64,000 nucleotides of DNA. Origin: Bernardetia sp. MNP-M8 (GTDB lineage Bacteria; Bacteroidota; Bacteroidia; Cytophagales; Bernardetiaceae). The number at the start of each line of letters is the position of its first letter. The stretch's first letter is position 1. Shown here in pieces: positions 26,184 to 34,821 of this stretch. Both the position numbers and the translations under genes were made by a program. The stretch lies in NCBI RefSeq assembly GCF_037126285.1, contig NZ_CP147012.1, forward strand, positions 2,254,001 to 2,318,000, in the 5' to 3' direction. The notes beneath the pieces are model-generated. The model saw nothing but the letters and a program-made list of their open reading frames with translations, had not been told where the DNA came from and made no database searches.

Positions 26184-26324
26184 TTATTTTGCTCTTCTAC
26201 ATCTTTCACTACAATATTTTACATCCTCCCAAACTTTTTCCCATTTTTTTCTCCAAGTAAATGGTTTTTGACACACAAGACATATTTTTTGAGGTAAATC
26301 TGATTTTTTGATATGCTTACTCAT
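26184..26324 (-). CDS. DUF2256 zinc-finger-like small protein
   Basis: 46 residues from the ATG at 26324; a longer frame from 26369 adds 15 residues not found in the family. The whole protein is the DUF2256 motif: [20 protein letters not shown] followed by YCSERCRR, a C-x2-C ... C-x3-C zinc site with a Trp/Lys-rich middle. Function is unknown; the fold suggests nucleic-acid or metal binding. It is upstream of smpB on the same strand with a 117-base gap and divergent from the hydrolase gene. Confidence 0.85.
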   Translation of the reverse strand: MSKHIKKSDLPQKICLVCQKPFTWRKKWEKVWEDVKYCSERCRRAK

Positions 26325-26467
26325 CTGTATTGCTTTTATAAAAGATAACTGTTTTAGATTCTGTTTCAAAACAACTTGCTATTACTTTTTGTTCGCACTA
26401 CGTATTTCTAAAAAATACACTATTTTTCAATTATCTTTTTTGCATCTATAATCTAAACTACTACAAA

Positions 26468-27361
26468 ATGTTCTTCTCAAAAAATTATCTCTTTCTATCA
26501 CTTATTGCTGTTTTTACAGGGATAGGTTCTTATTTTTTATTATTCAATGATTCTGAATCAGAAAATAAAGCATGTTGTGCTGTTGATGAGTTTGCTAAAT
26601 TCACAACAGATAAAGAATTTGTAAACAAACATCCAAATCCTATTGCATTTGATTTTACTCCTCAATATGGCAAAATGTCAGAAATAGCAGTAGAAGGTGG
26701 CGAAGCTGCCAATGTCTTTATGGTACAAGCCAAAAAACCAACAGGAAAATATCTATTTGTTTTTCACGAATGGTGGGGGCTTAATGATTATGTGAAAAAA
26801 GAAGTCGAAAAATACTATGAAAATTTTGGAAAAAAAGTAAACGTAATTGCTATTGATTTGTATGATGGAAAGGTTGCCACAACACGAGAAGATGCTCAAA
26901 AATACATGCAAGGAATGGACAATGCTCGTGCAACTTCAATTATTGAAGCTGTGACAAAACATGCTAAAGAAAAAGCTATTGAAGATGCAAGCGCACCTTT
27001 AGAAATTGCTACAATTGGTTGGTGTTTTGGTGGTGGTTGGTCATTACAAGGTTCTATTATCTCAAATGAATATACAAAAGCAACCGTTATGTATTACGGA
27101 ATGCCTGAAAAAGATATGGAAAGAATCAAGACAATCAAGTCACCTGTTTTGGGAATTTATGCTAATAAAGACAAATGGATTACACCAGAAGTAATGAAGG
27201 AATTTGAAAAATCAATGAAAGAAGCAGGTAAAACAATTACTATTTTAGGATATGAAGCAGACCATGCTTTTGCAAATCCAAGTTCACCAGCTTATAATGA
27301 AACGGCAGCTAAAGAGGCTCGCAAACAAACCATTAAATTTTTGAAAAAGAATTGGTATTAA
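26468..27361 (+). CDS. Dienelactone hydrolase family protein, exported or membrane-anchored
   Basis: 297 residues. A hydrophobic start (about 6-25) is followed by a short linker with CC (36-37) that is not a clear lipobox. The alpha/beta-hydrolase domain shows FHEWWGLNDYVKK (oxyanion region), the nucleophile elbow GWCFGGGW with catalytic Cys, Asp near NKDKWITPE, and catalytic His in YEADHAFANP. These match the Cys-His-Asp triad of dienelactone hydrolases. Physiological substrate is uncertain; many family members act on unknown esters or lactones. It ends in a 17-bp terminator hairpin shared with the converging gene. Confidence 0.92.
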   Translation: MFFSKNYLFLSLIAVFTGIGSYFLLFNDSESENKACCAVDEFAKFTTDKEFVNKHPNPIAFDFTPQYGKMSEIAVEGGEAANVFMVQAKKPTGKYLFVFHEWWGLNDYVKKEVEKYYENFGKKVNVIAIDLYDGKVATTREDAQKYMQGMDNARATSIIEAVTKHAKEKAIEDASAPLEIATIGWCFGGGWSLQGSIISNEYTKATVMYYGMPEKDMERIKTIKSPVLGIYANKDKWITPEVMKEFEKSMKEAGKTITILGYEADHAFANPSSPAYNETAAKEARKQTIKFLKKNWY

Positions 27362-27363
27362 AA

Positions 27364-27405
27364 AAAATAACTGGTTCAAGAGTCGACGCTTGAACCAGTT
27401 ATTTT
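27364..27405. terminator. 17-bp palindromic bidirectional terminator, loop AGTCGACG
   Basis: AAAATAACTGGTTCAAG (27364-27380) is perfectly complementary to 27389-27405, loop AGTCGACG. It begins three bases after one stop codon and ends four bases before the stop of the converging gene. A related hairpin with the inverted loop sequence lies at 43331-43358, so this is both terminator and dispersed repeat. Confidence 0.9.
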
Positions 27406-27408
27406 CTT

Positions 27409-28881
27409 TTATTTTCCACTCTTAAAAATTGTAAAACGAGTTCCTACTTGCCAGCCGTAAGCCTGTGAAGAAAAAGTAACTCCATTTTCATTGATGAGTG
27501 AAGAAAGTGAAGATTTATAAGTTCCTCCTCCCCAAAGTGTCCAACGGTTTGTAATGTGGTAATTAATTCCTGCTTGAGTCCAAACCTGTGTGTTTGTAGT
27601 TCTATGATTTCCTAATGCATAGGTAAAAATAACATCTGGGTTGAGACTTGTATAAGAATAACGACTCAAAAACTCTATTGCTGTTCCGAGTTGTGCAAAA
27701 CCACTAAATTTTTTGGCTCTACTTTCTCCAAATTGATAGCCAATAGCTATAGGAAGTTGCAACCATTCATATTTCGCTTCAACTTGATTATTTGGATATT
27801 CTCTCAAGTTTAATGGATCTGTTAAATCTACATATATACGCACATAATTTGTAGAACTAAAAGAATAATTTGCCTTTCCCATTCCAAGTCCTGTATTGAT
27901 ACTCCAACGTTTATCTTTTCCAAACTGTAAGGCGACATCAAAACCTGTTTGTTGATAAGTTCCACTAATGTTTGTTTTTGGAAGCGTATCAGCAAGATTT
28001 GAGCTATATGCTTCAATTACTGTTAGACCAGAGTGAAGAGAATCAGTTCTGAAAGTAGGTTTATAAACTCCTTGTGTATGATTAATACCAAAAGTAATGG
28101 CTACTCCAGATGATTTTTTTATATTTTCTGGGTTTTTATTCTCTTGATTACTTGTAATAGCTTCATTTGTGCTATCTATTTTTAGAATAACTTCTTTTTC
28201 AAAGTAAGGATTTCCAACAGGTAAATATTTTGACCAATCAATTTCTTTTAAGACCACAAGTTCTAGGGTATTATTTGCTTCTGCAATTACTTCATCCAAA
28301 TTACTATTTTTATCTAAATCCTCATTTTTATTCTTGTCTTTGTCATTTAAGGAAATAGAAATAGCTACATCAGTATTTTCTTTACTTGTGTTTGTAGAAG
28401 TGTTTTGTGAGAAAGTAGAGTTTTTATCAGAATTGTTTTTGTTAGAAGAATTGGAATGTATTTTTTTTGTATCAGAGTTACTAATCCATTCAGTTTTTTG
28501 AGTTGGATTATTTGTTTCTACATTACCAAAAGCTGTATCATTAGGTGTTTGAATAGTGCGAATTCCTTCATTCTTTGAAGAAGAATTTTCAATATTTTCT
28601 ATTTTATTTTTATCAGAATTAACGATTTCGTTAGTTGAAGGAGTATTTGAATTATCATAAACTAGCGTAAACCAAAACATAACCACCAACAAGAGTGCTG
28701 CCACTAGCCCAGAAGTCCAATAAAATAAAGGACGTTTGTACCAAGGCTTTGCATCTAAAGCTGCATCTATTTGTTCCCATAAGTGAGCAGGTGGACTAAA
28801 CTGAGCATTTTCGAACTTATTCTTAAATTGCTCCTCCAACTGCTTTCGGTTATTAGTTCCGAAGTTGTTCATAGCTTTCAT
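27409..28881 (-). CDS. One-span membrane protein with C-terminal PorT-like beta-barrel region, paired with ECF sigma factor
   Basis: 490 residues. The N-terminal ~50 residues are cytoplasmic in character (FSPPAHLWEQIDAALDAKPW, an opening common among proteins encoded next to ECF sigma genes). One span follows (about 54-73), then a ~180-residue Ser/Asn/Lys/Asp-rich low-complexity linker, and a C-terminal ~215-residue region rich in alternating aromatic strands (FDVALQFGKDKRWSINTGLG, EWLQLPIAIGYQFGE, ITNRWTLWGGGTYKSSLSSL) like outer-membrane beta-barrels of the PorT type. The gene overlaps the sigma factor gene by 29 bases, so the two are translated together. It may signal from the envelope to the sigma factor. 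Two close ATG starts (28881, 28872). Confidence 0.8.
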   Translation of the reverse strand: MKAMNNFGTNNRKQLEEQFKNKFENAQFSPPAHLWEQIDAALDAKPWYKRPLFYWTSGLVAALLLVVMFWFTLVYDNSNTPSTNEIVNSDKNKIENIENSSSKNEGIRTIQTPNDTAFGNVETNNPTQKTEWISNSDTKKIHSNSSNKNNSDKNSTFSQNTSTNTSKENTDVAISISLNDKDKNKNEDLDKNSNLDEVIAEANNTLELVVLKEIDWSKYLPVGNPYFEKEVILKIDSTNEAITSNQENKNPENIKKSSGVAITFGINHTQGVYKPTFRTDSLHSGLTVIEAYSSNLADTLPKTNISGTYQQTGFDVALQFGKDKRWSINTGLGMGKANYSFSSTNYVRIYVDLTDPLNLREYPNNQVEAKYEWLQLPIAIGYQFGESRAKKFSGFAQLGTAIEFLSRYSYTSLNPDVIFTYALGNHRTTNTQVWTQAGINYHITNRWTLWGGGTYKSSLSSLINENGVTFSSQAYGWQVGTRFTIFKSGK

Positions 28882-29536
28882 CTTCTTTCAAGAGCATTTC
28901 TTGTAATTGTGCTCTTGCTCGTGCGTACTGTGATTTCGATGTTCCTACACTGATTCCTAATAGTTCTGCAATTTCTTTGTGTTTGTATCCTTCAATAGCA
29001 TACAAGTTGAAAATTTGCTGAAAACCATCAGGCAGTCTACGAATGATTTGTAAAAGTTCCTCTAAGTCAAATTGATCCAAAATTATATTTTCTTCTGAAT
29101 TATAATTTACATCTGTTACTTCTTCTTTGAAGGCTTTATCATATTTGTTTCTACCTGTTTTGAGTGCTTGATTGACAACAATCCTACGAATCCAAAATTC
29201 TATTGGACAATCTTGTGCAAAACTATCTATATGTTTGAAAACATTGATAAAAGATTCTTGCAAAATATCATCAGCTTCTAGTGTCGTTTTGGCATAACGC
29301 ATTGCGATAGCATACATCTTTGGAGCAAATTGTTCGTACAGAGTACGTTGCGCCTGACGTTTGCCCTTGATGCAATCATTGATAAGTTGAGATTCTTCAG
29401 AAGAAGGAATATGAGCAGTACGAGTAGTCGTATTCTCATTATCTAGTTCCTGATTTTCTTGTTGATTTTCAACATTTTCAATGGATTGACTTCCGTTATG
29501 TTCAGAAATGTTTGACATAAAAGGAAATTCACTCAT
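28853..29536 (-). CDS. ECF-type RNA polymerase sigma factor
   Basis: 227 residues from the ATG at 29536; the open frame upstream begins with TTG and is hydrophobic, so it is not used. A second ATG at 29518 is also possible. An acidic, Gln/Asn-rich ~45-residue N-terminus precedes region 2 (LYEQFAPKMYAIAMRYAKT, DDILQESFINVFKHI, FWIRRIVVNQAL) and region 4 (FNLYAIEGYKHKEIAELLGI, then SVGTSKSQYARARAQLQ). The last codons overlap the start of the barrel-tailed membrane protein, which is the likely regulator of this sigma factor. The target regulon cannot be read from the window. Confidence 0.92.
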   Translation of the reverse strand: MSEFPFMSNISEHNGSQSIENVENQQENQELDNENTTTRTAHIPSSEESQLINDCIKGKRQAQRTLYEQFAPKMYAIAMRYAKTTLEADDILQESFINVFKHIDSFAQDCPIEFWIRRIVVNQALKTGRNKYDKAFKEEVTDVNYNSEENIILDQFDLEELLQIIRRLPDGFQQIFNLYAIEGYKHKEIAELLGISVGTSKSQYARARAQLQEMLLKEDESYEQLRN

Positions 29537-29983
29537 ATAAAAGACCCACAGTGAGTATAAAATGGTTGCACGAAAAATTAAAATAGCCAAAATAAATTAG
29601 CTCACTTAATCGATACTATTACTTTTCTTTAAATAATTATATTTATTTGCCTAAGGAAAACTAATTAGTATAACTTTATTCTAATACAAAATCTATACTA
29701 AATCAACTTATCATCAGTATAAATTGTTGAAAATGAAGGGGATAGATTTTTAGTCGTATTTTTTTTTCTCTAAAAAATTAATTTTGATTATAAATTGAAT
29801 CATATTTGGTACGAAGATAGAAACAAAAGTGCAGCACAAATTCATAAAAAAATGAAATAAGTCTGTCAATAATCTAAAAAGAATTTAATTTTAGATTCGT
29901 TAAGAATAAGATAAAAATAGTAATTGGGTAGTAGTAGAACGCAAAAATACAAAAAAAAATCTTGTTTTGTAAGTTTTTATAAA
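29537..29983. other. Intergenic region upstream of the sigma operon
   Basis: AT-rich, no gene that I can support. Short frames here have no family resemblance. It should hold the promoter of the sigma operon on the minus strand, but no clear consensus was seen. Confidence 0.5.
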
Positions 29984-30024
29984 AAAAACAACATTTTTCC
30001 TCAAAGGCTAAAAATGTTGTTTTT
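29984..30024 (-). terminator. Intrinsic terminator of the duplicated-domain lipoprotein gene
   Basis: AAAAACAACATTTTT (29984-29998) pairs perfectly with AAAAATGTTGTTTTT (30010-30024), 11-base loop. The lipoprotein gene ends at 30049 on the minus strand. Confidence 0.88.
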
Positions 30025-30048
30025 CTATTTATTAATAAGATGAATGCA

Positions 30049-30798
30049 TTATTGAGCGACTTCAAAAGAAATAGAAGTAATTTCTACTCCATTATTATCA
30101 CTAGAGTGCATTCTGAAATCATATTTTCCTTCTTTTGTAGGTGACATAAATTCTATAACTCCATTCTCTTGATTATCAAAATATTGGTAAGAAACATCAT
30201 GCATATCGTTTCTAGATTCATCGCCATGTTCTATTTCAGAGGGAATAATACCAATCCAAGGGCGTTTGTCTAGCTTCTGACTGACCTTAAAAGTAAGCAT
30301 AATTTTTTCCCCAGGTGTGAACATAGTTCTTTCCAAACTCAGTTCGCCAGTTACATCAGAAGTATTTGTATCTTCTACTTCAAAAGAAATAGAGGTAATT
30401 TCTACTCCATTATTATCACTAGAGTGCATTCTGAAATCATATTTTCCTGCTTTTTTAGGTGTATAAAATTCCAATGTTCCACTTTCTTGGTTATCAAAAT
30501 ATTTATAAGAGACATCGTGTTGGTCATTTTTAGATTCATCACCGTGAGGTATTTCAGACGGAATAATTCCAATCCAAGGACGTTTATCTAATTTCTGATT
30601 TACTTTGAAAGTAACATTAATTGGTTCTCCTGTCTTAAATTTTGTCTGTGTCAGACTCAATTCTCCTGTAACTTCGCCAGCTACGTTTGTTTCTACAGTT
30701 TCTTCTTGAGTTTCTGCTTTCTTTTCGCCTCCACATGAAGCAAGCGTTCCTACTAAAAAAGCACTAATCAAAATTGATTTGAATGAAATAATACTCAT
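30049..30798 (-). CDS. Lipoprotein with two tandem SKICH-like beta-sandwich domains
   Basis: 249 residues. Lipoprotein signal with lipobox LASC (Cys 22). After a short Glu-rich linker come two nearly identical ~97-residue domains (about 46-142 and 150-248). Each contains FKxGEPIxVTFKV-like and QKLDKRPWIGIIPSEI strands, HGDES, DVSYxYFDNQE and GKYDFRMHSSDNNGVEITSI. The WIGI...SY.YF...G.YDFR order resembles SKICH/Ig-like ligand-binding domains. The carboxy-terminal 24 residues of the two domains are the same and so is almost all of the DNA behind them. Function unknown; surface or periplasmic binding is a guess. Its terminator is 25 bases downstream. Confidence 0.82.
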   Translation of the reverse strand: MSIISFKSILISAFLVGTLASCGGEKKAETQEETVETNVAGEVTGELSLTQTKFKTGEPINVTFKVNQKLDKRPWIGIIPSEIPHGDESKNDQHDVSYKYFDNQESGTLEFYTPKKAGKYDFRMHSSDNNGVEITSISFEVEDTNTSDVTGELSLERTMFTPGEKIMLTFKVSQKLDKRPWIGIIPSEIEHGDESRNDMHDVSYQYFDNQENGVIEFMSPTKEGKYDFRMHSSDNNGVEITSISFEVAQ

Positions 30799-31001
30799 AG
30801 TTTTTCTAAGTTAAAATGATAAAATAAATTTGGTAATAATGAAGTTCAATTAAAAACTTGATTAAAAATAAGAATTTTTTTTGAAAAAACATATTTTGCT
30901 AATTTCTATCAGTGAATCTAAAATAATTAGAACTCAATTAAAAAATATGCGTAATTTGTAATTCCAAATCAACAAAAAGTAGTTTTTTATAAAATAAATA
31001 T

Positions 31002-34000
31002 ATGTCTTTATCTTCTCCTTCTTTCCTCCACAAAGTAGCAACCGAATTATACCAAGAATGGAAAACAGAAATTTCTGATTTGCATATTGTTCTTCCAACT
31101 AGAAGAGCATGTTTGTATTTCAAGACTTTCCTTTCTGAAATAGCAGAGGAAACTATTTTTTCTCCAAAAGTAATTTCTTTAGAAGATTTTATTGTGGGTT
31201 CTTCGGGTTTGGAAATTGAAGATACAAGCGCACTTGTTTTTGAATTGTATGATTCTTACCAAAATTTTGATAAAGGTGTAGCAGGTTCTTTAGAGCGTTT
31301 TGCACCAATGGCAATTACGATGCTATCAGACTTTAATTTGATTGATAGAAATTTGATAAAATCACATGAGCTTTTTGAGTATTTGGACGAAGTAAAAACG
31401 CTAGAACGTTGGGGAGATATGTTTGGAGAAGAAGGACAAGAAGAAGCCATAAGTTCGCTAAGTAGAATTACAGAATATTATCTTTTTTGGCAAAATGTTG
31501 AAAAGACCTACAATCATTTTAGAGAAAAATTAGAAAGTTCTAATCGTGCATATAGTGGTTTGGCTTTTCGTTGGGTTTATGAAAATTTGGAACAAGTAAT
31601 TGAAGACCAAAATATAAAATGTGCTGTTTTTATAGGCTTCAATCAACTTTATAAAGCTGAAGAACTAATTATTCGAAAACTAGAAAAGCTAGGAAAAGCA
31701 AAAACGTTTTGGGATATGGATTCTTTTTATATTGATGCTAAATGGCATGAAGCAGGAAATTATTTTCGAAAATTTACTCAAAACGGATTTATAAAAGGTA
31801 GAAGAGAAGAAGTTAGTTTTGTAGAAAATTTGATACAAACTCAGAAAAAGGAAATTGAGGTAATTAGCGTAGTCAATACAATTACACAAGCCAAAACAGC
31901 AGGACATCTTCTTAATGAAATGATTGAGAGAATGATTTATAAAAATGAATTTTTCAAATTTTCAGAAGCAAGAAATCATACAGCCGTTTTATTGCCAGAT
32001 GAAACAATGCTTTTACCGATGCTTTATTCTCTCCCAAAAAGTAGTGAAGGCGTAAATATTCAAAAGCTAGTTAATATTACGATGGGTGTTTCGCTCAGAA
32101 ATACGCCACTTTTTTCGCTTATCAAAAATCTTTTTCAAGCACAGGAAAATATGTTGCGTGATGAAGACCAACCTCTTAGTGTTTATCACAAAGACTTACA
32201 AAGAATATTGCAACATCCTTATATTCGTCCGATTGATGAAGATGAAAATCCACCCTTGAAGCGAATGCACGACGAAAATATCATTTATTTTTCTGTAAAA
32301 GAATTATCTGATTATAAGAAAAATGGTTGGTTGTACGGACAACTCTTCGAAGATTGGGGGAAAAATGAACGAAATCCGAAAGAAAAAGATACCAATAATT
32401 CGGGAAATATCCATAAGGCTTTACGTTCTTTTTTCAAGATTATTGAGGCTTTGGCACACCGTTTTACACAAGAAGAACATTCTTTGGAAAGTGAATATTT
32501 GTTTGAGTTTTATAAGCTCTTAAAACAGATTGAAAGAATGATAATTACTTATGCACCAAATAAAGAAACACATATCGGAAATTCTATTTTTGGAGAAATT
32601 GATGAAGAATTAGATAGAAAATTAAATAAAGATAAGTTTAAAAATGAATCTGAAAATCAAAGTGAAAATAAAAAAGGAAAGCTAAAAATTCCTTTAAAAA
32701 TAGAATCTTTTGAAAGACTGCTTTTGGAACTTATGAGAGATAGAAAAATTCCGTTTACTGGAGAACCTATTGCCCCTATTCAGATTATGGGAATGTTGGA
32801 AAGTAGAGCCTTAGATTTTGAAAATGTGATTATTATTTCGGCAAATGAAGGGATTTTTCCTCGTGGAAAAGTGCTGACTTCTAGCATTCCGTTTGATATT
32901 CGTTTGCAGTTTAATCTTCCTACCCACACCGAAGATGATGCTGCTTACTCGTATAATTTTTACAGACTTTTACAGCGAAGCAAAAAAATAACGCTTATTT
33001 ATGCTTCTGATATGGAGGGAATGCGTGGAGGAGAACCGAGCCGTTATGTCAATCAAATAAAGAGCGAACTGGCTCATTTAGAGAATATTAGTTTTTATGA
33101 GTCTCGTTTAGAATTGCCTTTACCAACTTTCGAAAATAGCACTAGAATTGTAGAAAAAACACCTGCAATTATTCAACGACTAGAAAAATATTTGACTCAA
33201 GAAGGATTGTCGCCAAGTTATATTAGTCGTTATTTGGAAGAACCGATGCGTTTTTATGAGCAGAAAGTTTTGAAACTAAATGAACCTCCAATGATGGAAG
33301 AAGATTTGTTTCAACATACGTATGGACAGGTTATGCATGAGGCTTTAGAGGAACTTTTTGCGCCCTTGGTAGGAAAAGAAATAAATTTGGAATGGCTAGA
33401 CAAAACACGAAAAGACAAAGAAAACCTAAAACTTTTAGTAGAAAAGCTCATCACAAAACTAGCTGGTGGCGTAATGCACGACACAGGAAAGAATTTTTTA
33501 TTGAAAGAAGTTACACAGTCTTTGATTCCTGAATTTATGCGTTTGCAGAAAGAAGAAGCTCCTATTCGTCTGATTGCACTAGAACAACAACTTAAAAATA
33601 CTATTACTTTTGATATAAAAATCAATGGACAAATCAGAAAAATTCCTCTAAAACTCATCGGAACGGCTGATAGAATTGATATAATTACGACAAAAGAAGG
33701 AATAAAAAGGCTACAAGTCATCGATTATAAAACTGGAAAAATGGATGCCGCAGCACTAAAAGCCGATACTTTCGAACAGCTTTTGAGTGATGAAAAAGCC
33801 AAAATTATTCAACTCGTTTTGTATAAATATTTGTTTATCAAAACCTATCAAGCAGGACAAATAAATCATTTGCCAACAGACTTTAGCTTAGAAGAATATC
33901 AAATTGTTTCGGGTTTTTGGTTTTTCAGAAAGCTAAGTTCTAATTTTACGCCTTATACTCTAAAAGCTGAAAAAGATTTGACTTTAGATGGATTTTTGGC

Positions 34001-34106
34001 AGAAGTAGAAACATTTTTACAAAAAGTAGTAGAAAACATGCTAGATGCAGCCATTCCGTTTTCTGATGTGATTGATGTGGATATTTGGGAGGAGGAAACA
34101 GAGTAG
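31002..34106 (+). CDS. AddB-like helicase/PD-(D/E)XK nuclease
   Basis: 1034 residues. The N-terminal half resembles inactivated UvrD-like helicase domains of AddB/RexB: LHIVLPTRRACLYFKTFL replaces a true Walker A, as is usual in Bacteroidota AddB-like proteins. The second half has RALDFENVIIISANEGIFPR (AddB-type block) and DDAAYSYNFYRLLQRSKKIT. The C-terminal nuclease domain (about 755-1010) shows IGTADRIDI and VIDYKTGK, the D...(D/E)xK core of PD-(D/E)XK nucleases, plus an upstream HEALEE motif. Such proteins process double-strand breaks with an AddA/RecB-like helicase partner; none is adjacent. No Cys quartet for an iron-sulfur cluster is seen. Confidence 0.88.
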   Translation: MSLSSPSFLHKVATELYQEWKTEISDLHIVLPTRRACLYFKTFLSEIAEETIFSPKVISLEDFIVGSSGLEIEDTSALVFELYDSYQNFDKGVAGSLERFAPMAITMLSDFNLIDRNLIKSHELFEYLDEVKTLERWGDMFGEEGQEEAISSLSRITEYYLFWQNVEKTYNHFREKLESSNRAYSGLAFRWVYENLEQVIEDQNIKCAVFIGFNQLYKAEELIIRKLEKLGKAKTFWDMDSFYIDAKWHEAGNYFRKFTQNGFIKGRREEVSFVENLIQTQKKEIEVISVVNTITQAKTAGHLLNEMIERMIYKNEFFKFSEARNHTAVLLPDETMLLPMLYSLPKSSEGVNIQKLVNITMGVSLRNTPLFSLIKNLFQAQENMLRDEDQPLSVYHKDLQRILQHPYIRPIDEDENPPLKRMHDENIIYFSVKELSDYKKNGWLYGQLFEDWGKNERNPKEKDTNNSGNIHKALRSFFKIIEALAHRFTQEEHSLESEYLFEFYKLLKQIERMIITYAPNKETHIGNSIFGEIDEELDRKLNKDKFKNESENQSENKKGKLKIPLKIESFERLLLELMRDRKIPFTGEPIAPIQIMGMLESRALDFENVIIISANEGIFPRGKVLTSSIPFDIRLQFNLPTHTEDDAAYSYNFYRLLQRSKKITLIYASDMEGMRGGEPSRYVNQIKSELAHLENISFYESRLELPLPTFENSTRIVEKTPAIIQRLEKYLTQEGLSPSYISRYLEEPMRFYEQKVLKLNEPPMMEEDLFQHTYGQVMHEALEELFAPLVGKEINLEWLDKTRKDKENLKLLVEKLITKLAGGVMHDTGKNFLLKEVTQSLIPEFMRLQKEEAPIRLIALEQQLKNTITFDIKINGQIRKIPLKLIGTADRIDIITTKEGIKRLQVIDYKTGKMDAAALKADTFEQLLSDEKAKIIQLVLYKYLFIKTYQAGQINHLPTDFSLEEYQIVSGFWFFRKLSSNFTPYTLKAEKDLTLDGFLAEVETFLQKVVENMLDAAIPFSDVIDVDIWEEETE

Positions 34107-34174
34107 GTCAAAGCTCGCCTTTGACTTTTGATAAATTGTGATTAATAAATACTTTAAAAGGCAAGCCTTTAACC
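34106..34174. repeat. Paired inverted hairpins, family AAAGGCnAGC
   Basis: GTCAAAG-CTCGC-CTTTGAC (34107-34125) is one hairpin and AAAGGC-AA-GCCTTT (34157-34170) another. Their longer contexts are reverse-complement-like (GGTCAAAGCTCGCCTTTGAC against GGTTAAAGGCTTGCCTTTT on the other strand), so the pair can also fold into one larger stem. It starts at the stop codon of the AddB-like gene. Confidence 0.5.
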
Positions 34175-34191
34175 TACAAATACCATTTTCA

Positions 34192-34542
34192 TTAATCCAA
34201 CAAACCCAGTTCCTTAGCAATATAGTAGGTAAATGTGGAAAGTGGGTGCAGAATAAGGTTGATTTGTTGTTCCGTATTGACTTAATGATTTTAAGGAAAT
34301 ACTACCATACCAATCCTGTAATTTTTCAATTTTAGAAGGGTATTTTTCTTCTTTTAATTTAACAACATATTTTTCTAGTTCTCGTGGCTTTGCTTTCACA
34401 ATAGTTTCAAATTCTATATTTCTACCATTTGAAAACATTTTTAATAATCCGTTTTAGAGAATTCAGTAATATCTCTTTTTAATCTTAACTCCCAATGCCT
34501 TTGTACCATTTTCTCTACACCTTGATATTGTATTGGGATCAT
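34192..34542 (-). pseudogene. Decayed second PtuB-like HNH gene (nuclease core lost)
   Basis: From an ATG at 34542 the frame reads MIPIQYQGVEKMVQRHWELR and stops after 33 codons (34441). This matches the start of the intact HNH gene (MIPIQHRDLEKLVQRHWEAI); DNA similarity continues into the leader (TTTGTAAAC at about 34553 and 36125). In the remaining sequence a frame from 34438 (RELEKYVVKLKEEKYPSKIE, LQDWYGSISL) and then a shifted frame ending at 34192 (PLSTFTYYIAKELGLLD) correspond to the HNH protein's C-terminus (PLSKLTHDIAKN). The CxxC/DH nuclease core between them is missing. It is a diverged homologue, not a fresh copy, broken by a stop, a deletion and a frameshift. Confidence 0.75.
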
Positions 34543-34821
34543 CTTATCGGTGTTTGTAAACTATTGAGAGACTTCTGAAAGAAACTGTTAAAGGAATAAA
34601 AAATAAATAACTTATTTATAATTTTAAAACACAGCTAATAATTTTCCTAAATAGTGAAAATAATATTTGCATTATTCAAATAAATACTTACCTTGTGATT
34701 AGTTTGTTAGAAGTTAAAATTTGTTTTAAATTCATTTATATTACATGATAGCTAAATTAGCTTTTTTAAAACTAACAGAACTAATATTAATTAATCATTA
34801 TTCAATCTAATTATCATTTTT

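Noticed and set aside
29874-30065. 63-codon minus-strand frame
   Set aside because: Runs through the terminator hairpin and AT-rich spacer; low-complexity Phe/Ile/Lys product.
34214-34438. A 74-codon minus-strand frame taken as an independent small gene
   Set aside because: It is the middle of the decayed HNH gene; its end is frameshifted relative to the homologous C-terminus.
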